From positions 667,502 to 731,501 of the forward strand of contig WMKK01000004.1 of NCBI GenBank assembly GCA_012295225.1: 64,000 nt of DNA, written 5' to 3'. Made by a program: the position numbers and the translations under genes. Positions 59,870 through 64,000 of this stretch are shown here, piece by piece (within the stretch, counting starts at the first letter, position 1; each line of letters starts with the position of its first letter). This DNA is from Ostreococcus mediterraneus. Lineage: Eukaryota > Chlorophyta > Mamiellophyceae > Mamiellales > Bathycoccaceae. A model generated the notes under the pieces. It did no database searches. It was given only the letters and a program-made list of their open reading frames with translations, and was not told the origin of the DNA.

Positions 59870-61489
59870 CTACGCTTCGTCGCTACGGCTATTCAACGAC
59901 GTTTCTATGAGTTCTATGCCGTCGTCGTCGTCGTCGTCGCCGCCGACGTCGTCGTTGATGGTTTCGGTGTCGTTTTTTGATGCGTCGAGCGAGAGCGGTA
60001 GGCGCTCGCTCGCGACGCGCAAGCCCAACGCGACGACGCTGATGAAGACGAACGGCGCGACTTGATGAAAAGGCACGACGTCCTGTAGACGCATGCTCAT
60101 GGAGAACATCCATCCACACACTACGGGAGATACGACGCGCGCGAATGCGCTCGTTGATCCGCTGATGGCGTTGACGCGCGCTTTGACGGCGTCTTCGCAT
60201 GAGTTATTCACCACGATGGTTATGCTCACGAATCCAATCCCGAGCGCGCAAATCTTGACGCACTGCGACGTGAGAGCGATGATCCATAACATGGTGTCAT
60301 TCGGCGCCAGCGACGCGAACGGGGCAAGGATAGAAATACCAGCGAAGAGGCTGACGCCGAATCGGAACGCGCGCACCGCGCCGAGCGCGTCGCAAATGCG
60401 CGTATACAGCGTCAACTGAAAGATGAGCAGCGTCACGCCGCCGGCGATGAGTAACAGACCGATATCGCTCGGTGAAAACCCACACCCGCCCATGTCGCGA
60501 TCGGTTTTCAAATACACCGGGATCAATTCGTCGTAGCCGATGGCGATGGCGGCGAGGAGCGCGTAACACGCCACGGCGATGGTCGTTTCCGGCGTAAACA
60601 ATACTTCTTTAGTCGGCGTCTTCTGCAGCGTCCGCGTGTCCTCGACGTCAACAACGCCATCTGCGACTTCGCCATCGTCATCATGGTCATCGGTAAACGT
60701 TTGTAACTCGCCCGCGCTAGCCAATTTTACCAATCGCTTCGCCTCCTCGCCGCGACTCGCGTCAGCTCCTCGTTGTCTTCGTCTCTCTTCCTGTCGTCGT
60801 CGCAACGTAAACGACGCCGTCTCGGGCAAAAACACCCATCCCAACACCGCGCCCACAAACGTCAACGTCGACGCCACAACCATGGGTAACAAATACGGAT
60901 ACGTCTCGAACACCGTCCCCGCGAACGCGCGCGGCCAACGCTCGGCGGGGCGCTGCAAATACCCCCCCACCCCGGGCGCGGCGGCGCTCGCCAACCCATA
61001 CCCGAGCGCCAACACCCCAAACGCCCGTGCCGCACTCACCTTGGTCGTAATCTCCCCCACATACGTCTTCACGATCGCCGCGTTCCCATTCGCCAGGCCC
61101 GACAAGAACCGCCCCAACGCCGCGCGCGTCGTCGTCGTCGCCGTCCCGAACGCGTACACCGAAATCGTGCTCGCCACGCACCCCGCAATCAACGCCGGCC
61201 GCCGCCCGTGCGCGTCACTCACTCGCCCCCACGCATACGCCCCGCACATCGCCCCCAGCGGCGCCGCCGCCCCGCACACGCCGACATAAAACCCAACATC
61301 ACGCGCCTTCACGCCAACATCGCGTGCGACCAGAAACGGCAGCATCGGCCACACGACGTTGAGATGAAACGCATCGACGACGTTGAGCGAGACGAGCAAC
61401 GCCAAGAACCACGCGCTGTGCGCGTCGGTGCGCGCCAGCGGGGTCAGGCGCGACGGTGCGCGCGCCGCCGCGCGCCGATGCGCACCCAT
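59870..61489 (-). CDS. MFS transporter, ZIFL/tetracycline-resistance-like
   Basis: 539 residues with about twelve hydrophobic helices. WGRVSDAHGRRPALIAG is the MFS signature between TM2 and TM3. VVWPMLPFLVARDVGV near the start, SGLANGNAAIVKTYVGEITT and ALGYGLASAAAPGVGGYLQ match plant zinc-induced facilitator-like (ZIFL) proteins, which export zinc-chelators or auxin-related ions. A charged loop of ~80 residues separates the halves. The C-terminal tail is acidic (DVGGDDDDDDGIELIETSLN). The substrate is unknown. The first ATG is used. Its upstream region leads into a tandem repeat and an assembly gap. Confidence 0.85.
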   Translation of the reverse strand: MGAHRRAAARAPSRLTPLARTDAHSAWFLALLVSLNVVDAFHLNVVWPMLPFLVARDVGVKARDVGFYVGVCGAAAPLGAMCGAYAWGRVSDAHGRRPALIAGCVASTISVYAFGTATTTTRAALGRFLSGLANGNAAIVKTYVGEITTKVSAARAFGVLALGYGLASAAAPGVGGYLQRPAERWPRAFAGTVFETYPYLLPMVVASTLTFVGAVLGWVFLPETASFTLRRRQEERRRQRGADASRGEEAKRLVKLASAGELQTFTDDHDDDGEVADGVVDVEDTRTLQKTPTKEVLFTPETTIAVACYALLAAIAIGYDELIPVYLKTDRDMGGCGFSPSDIGLLLIAGGVTLLIFQLTLYTRICDALGAVRAFRFGVSLFAGISILAPFASLAPNDTMLWIIALTSQCVKICALGIGFVSITIVVNNSCEDAVKARVNAISGSTSAFARVVSPVVCGWMFSMSMRLQDVVPFHQVAPFVFISVVALGLRVASERLPLSLDASKNDTETINDDVGGDDDDDDGIELIETSLNSRSDEA

Positions 61490-61529
61490 CGACGTCTCGC
61501 TCTGGCGCGCAGCGCATGGGTTTTACCGG

Positions 61530-62085
61530 GTACGCACACAGTATGGAGCACACTTAGCACGACGACGACGACGCCACATATGCGCCATCACCACGCGTGA
61601 TACGCACAGAGTATGGAGCATACATACCACGACGCNNNNNNNNNNNNNNNNNNNNNNNNNNNNNNNNNNNNNNNNNNNNNNNNNNNNNNNNNNNNNNNNN
61701 NNNNNNNNNNNNNNNNNNNNNNNNNNNNNNNNNNNNNNNNNNNNNNNNNNNNNNNNNNNNNNNNNNNNNNNNNNNNNNNNNNNNNNNNNNNNNNNNNNNN
61801 NNNNNNNNNNNNNNNNNNNNNNNNNNNNNNNNNNNNNNNNNNNNNNNNNNNNNNNNNNNNNNNNNNNNNNNNNNNNNNNNNNNNNNNNNNNNNNNNNNNN
61901 NNNNNNNNNNNNNNNNNNNNNNNNNNNNNNNNNNNNNNNNNNNNNNNNNNNNNNNNNNNNNNNNNNNNNNNNNNNNNNNNNNNNNNNNNNNNNNNNNNNN
62001 NNNNNNNNNNNNNNNNNNNNNNNNNNNNNNNNNNNNNATCACCACGCGTGGCGCACAGGGCATGATACGCACAGAGTATGGAGCA
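61530..62085. repeat. ~68-bp tandem repeat (minisatellite) spanning an assembly gap
   Basis: The phrase TACGCACAGAGTATGGAGCA is present at 61598-61617 and 62066-62085, and with one difference at 61530-61549. Copies 1 and 2 are exactly 68 bp apart. ATCACCACGCGTG lies before copy 2 (61584-61596) and again directly after the gap (62038-62050). The gap probably represents further collapsed copies. Confidence 0.8.
61636..62037. other. Assembly gap (402 N)
   Basis: A run of 402 unresolved bases, inside a tandem repeat. The true length is unknown. Confidence 0.99.
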
Positions 62086-62140
62086 TGTCTATGCGGTGCA
62101 GCGGCGCATCGACCAATCGCGACCAGGCGACGCGGGGCCC

Positions 62141-62174
62141 CAGTGTGCCAGTGCCCCAGTGCCCCAGTGCCCCA
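62141..62174. repeat. CAGTGCCC short tandem repeat
   Basis: About four imperfect 8-bp units of CAGTGCCC, beginning with a variant CAGTGTGC. It sits between the gap repeat and the GATC tract. Confidence 0.85.
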
Positions 62175-62176
62175 GC

Positions 62177-62264
62177 GATCGACCGACTGATCGATTGACC
62201 GATCGATTGATCGATCGATCGATTGACCGATCGATCGATCGATCGATCGCGCGACCGACCGACC
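62177..62264. repeat. GATC/GATT/GACC tetranucleotide tract
   Basis: Nearly continuous four-base units (GATC, GATT, GACC, GACT) across ~88 bp, ending in repeats of GACC. The GATC units are self-complementary, so single strands could fold. Confidence 0.9.
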
Positions 62265-63051
62265 GTCGTCGCGCGCTCGCCCCGCGCGCTCGCCCCGCGC
62301 GCGGGCGTCGGCACAGCGGCGCGACGGGGCGACGGGAGCGACGCGAGCGACGCGACGCGCGGTGCGTGCGTGCGTGCGTGCGTCAACGCGTCTTCACGCA
62401 GTTCTCGCGCGCGCGCGGACGGGGAGAGGTTCGGCGACGCGCACGAATCGCGCGCGAATCGCGCGCGCGCGCCACCAGGGGGACGCGCGCGCGCGCATCC
62501 ATCCATCCATCCGTCGACGCATCCATCCGTCGACGCGCGCGTGAACGCGCGACTCGAGGTACGTGTGTGCGCGCGTGCGCGAATGCGTGAAAAGTAGTGC
62601 GCGCGCGCGCGAGGCGGTGGTGTGGGTGGTGGCGTCGCGCGCGGCGTCGCGCGGTCGTCGATGGATGTGCCGGCGATGTGTCGACGTCGCGGGGGTTCGC
62701 GACGCGCGATGATGGATTGGTCGCGACGCGCGCGCGCGCGGCGACGTCGGCGGCGCGCGTGCGATGGGCGGGATGGATGATACGGATTACGACGCGTTCG
62801 CGCGCGCGCGCGCGCGTGGGCGTCGCGCGCGGGCGTCGCGTGCGGGCGACGAACCCCAACGCCGCGTGACGCGTCGGCGGTGTGATAATATCCTGAGATA
62901 TTGTCGTCGCGCAGAGGCGAAGGTGATTACTATGGTGGGTTGATTTTGACGGTTCGTGTGGTTCGTGTGCGCGAATAATAATACACAGGTATAATACCAC
63001 CGATTAAGAGGGTAGACGTACGAGTAGGAAAGGTGTGAGGCGACGCGCGAC

Positions 63052-64000
63052 ATGGCGAACGAGTCCGCGGGGCGAGCGGCGGCGTTGTTACCCGGCGTCG
63101 CCGGGAAGAGGTGCGCGCACTGTAATACGCACACGACGCCGTTGTGGCGTAATGGTCCTGATGGGCCCAAGACGCTGTGTAACGCGTGTGGTGTGAGGGA
63201 TAATCGACGACTCGCCAAGGCGAATCGTGTGGTGAAGCCTGGTGGGGGCGGGGGCGTCAAGGCGACGTCGGGTAAGGCGAGCAAGAGCGGCGAGAAAAAG
63301 TCGTCGCCGAAGGGGTCGCCGAATAGTAGTAAGACGAAGAGCGCTGAATTGGCGGCGGCGAAAAAGGCCAAGGCAGCGGCGGCAGCGGCGCGGGATATGT
63401 TTGCGCCTAAACAGAATATTCACGTGCCGATGTTTAAGACGGTGAGCGATTACGCGTCGACGCACGCCAGGGGGTTCAAGCCGCCGACGACGTACTTGCG
63501 CGGTGACAACTCTGAGCACGCGTTGCGTCGCTTTGGGCCAGGGACGGCAGCACCCATGTATGAAGCTTCGAATGCGGATTTCCAGTGGCTCGAGCACATG
63601 AATTCCGAACCTCTTGAAGGAGAAAAGTCGGTGTGCGCCACGACGCCGTCGGCGCAGTACATGCGCCCGGAGCACTTGGAGAAGCTTTTCGACGTGTTTG
63701 AAGAAACGTCGTGGGAGGCATCGGCGATGCTCACGCAAGAACAAGCGTGCCATGCAGTGATGGGCAACGTTTTCGCACCCGCAAACACGCCCGAAGGTAA
63801 GATGGATGACGTCTTGCATTGGGCGTCCAACGCGCACCTCGGCGACGGGCAATTGGTCAACTTGAAGCACGAAGCCGACGCGGCGCAACAATGGTATCCG
63901 TTCGACGCGCGCGCCGCGGACGAGCGCTCGAACCAAAGCACGTCGGAAGTCGCGGGTGCGCCGCTCACTCCGAGCGAGAGCGTGGAGTTTTTGCTCAAGC
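63052..64000 (+). CDS. GATA zinc-finger protein with EPL1-like region, 3' end outside window
   Basis: The ATG at 63052 opens a frame that remains open to the window end (316 codons seen). Residues about 21-45 form a GATA finger, [18 protein letters not shown] ending CNACG, with Cys spacing C-x2-C-x18-C-x2-C, the spacing usual in plants. A Lys/Ser/Ala-rich basic linker follows. From about 124 the sequence [20 protein letters not shown], then [33 protein letters not shown], resembles the Enhancer-of-polycomb-like (EPL1) domain of NuA4/MYST acetyltransferase complexes. If right, this links a sequence-specific DNA-binding finger to a chromatin acetylation scaffold. The EPL1-like call is by eye only. 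The long frame on the opposite strand is a shadow. Confidence 0.75.
   Translation, partial: MANESAGRAAALLPGVAGKRCAHCNTHTTPLWRNGPDGPKTLCNACGVRDNRRLAKANRVVKPGGGGGVKATSGKASKSGEKKSSPKGSPNSSKTKSAELAAAKKAKAAAAAARDMFAPKQNIHVPMFKTVSDYASTHARGFKPPTTYLRGDNSEHALRRFGPGTAAPMYEASNADFQWLEHMNSEPLEGEKSVCATTPSAQYMRPEHLEKLFDVFEETSWEASAMLTQEQACHAVMGNVFAPANTPEGKMDDVLHWASNAHLGDGQLVNLKHEADAAQQWYPFDARAADERSNQSTSEVAGAPLTPSESVEFLLK

Larger units (their letters stand above)
61490..63051. other. Gene-poor region with repeats and an assembly gap
   Basis: About 1.56 kb between the ZIFL-like gene and the GATA gene. It has a ~68-bp tandem repeat, 402 unresolved bases, a CAGTGCCC repeat, a GATC/GATT tract, then very GC-rich sequence (62270-62870) and a short AT-richer run just before the GATA start. 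No supported gene. It may include the promoter and a possible 5' untranslated exon of the GATA gene: a GTACGTGTG donor-like site lies at about 62559, but no matching acceptor could be fixed. Confidence 0.55.

Noticed and set aside
62177-62264. Repeat array that might suggest CRISPR
   Set aside because: Simple four-base units without spacers, in a eukaryotic genome.
63088-63936. Long open frame on the minus strand opposite the GATA gene
   Set aside because: Shadow of the GATA gene; arginine-rich and without motifs.
1-64000. Search for transposons or virus-like elements
   Set aside because: No transposase, integrase, reverse transcriptase or capsid frames, and no terminal repeats around a coding body were seen.

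Overview
The window is nuclear DNA from a tiny green alga of the Mamiellophyceae. Ostreococcus is the best match: about 32 protein genes in 64 kb, gaps between genes often of 50-250 bp, moderately high GC, and few introns. Plastid genes of the green lineage (LHC antenna protein, plastid L10, ferredoxin-thioredoxin reductase variable chain, plastid ferritin, DPE1) sit beside ordinary eukaryotic genes (SmD2, RPS14, RPN10, POLD1, COG3). The species is not fixed by anything I can see. No mobile element, CRISPR array or tRNA gene was recognised.

Layout. 1-10 kb: partial WDR75/Utp17 WD-repeat protein, SmD2, a four-exon TIME FOR COFFEE-like gene, and a giant zinc-finger/dsRBD/RWD DExH helicase. 10-17.8 kb: MoaC, a coiled-coil protein, a fatty-acid desaturase, a plastid-type MFS carrier, and plastid ribosomal protein L10 (two exons). 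18-35 kb: USP7/UBP12-type deubiquitinase, a propeller/aspartyl-hydroxylase membrane protein, RPS14 (two exons), a coiled-coil protein, a papain-family protease with a C-terminal membrane anchor, a BASS-type carrier, a PhyH/SANT/glycosyltransferase fusion, a thylakoid-lumen TPR protein and another coiled-coil protein. 35-47 kb: a 1 kb non-coding stretch with a strong nested hairpin, an LHC protein (two exons, stop-free 3n intron), SLBP, RPN10 (two exons), FTR variable chain, DPE1, a four-CNB cyclic-nucleotide-dependent kinase, and an MFS sugar-type carrier. 47-61.5 kb: COG3 (two exons), ferritin (two exons), a CIP111/AFG2 double AAA ATPase, a GCK kinase, DNA polymerase delta and a ZIFL-like MFS carrier. 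61.5-64 kb: a tandem-repeat tract broken by a 402-N gap, then a GATA-finger/EPL1-like gene cut by the window end.

Genes are single transcription units rather than operons, many arranged head-to-head or tail-to-tail. I reassembled exons by reading frame, GT-AG ends and family alignment. All ten introns lie near the 5' end of their genes, and several have a CTGAC- or CTAAC-like branch site. Items most worth a second look are the PhyH-SANT-GT2 fusion, the GATA-EPL1 fusion, the TIC-like protein, the four-CNB kinase with a DFS motif, the membrane-anchored papain, and the stop-free LHC intron.
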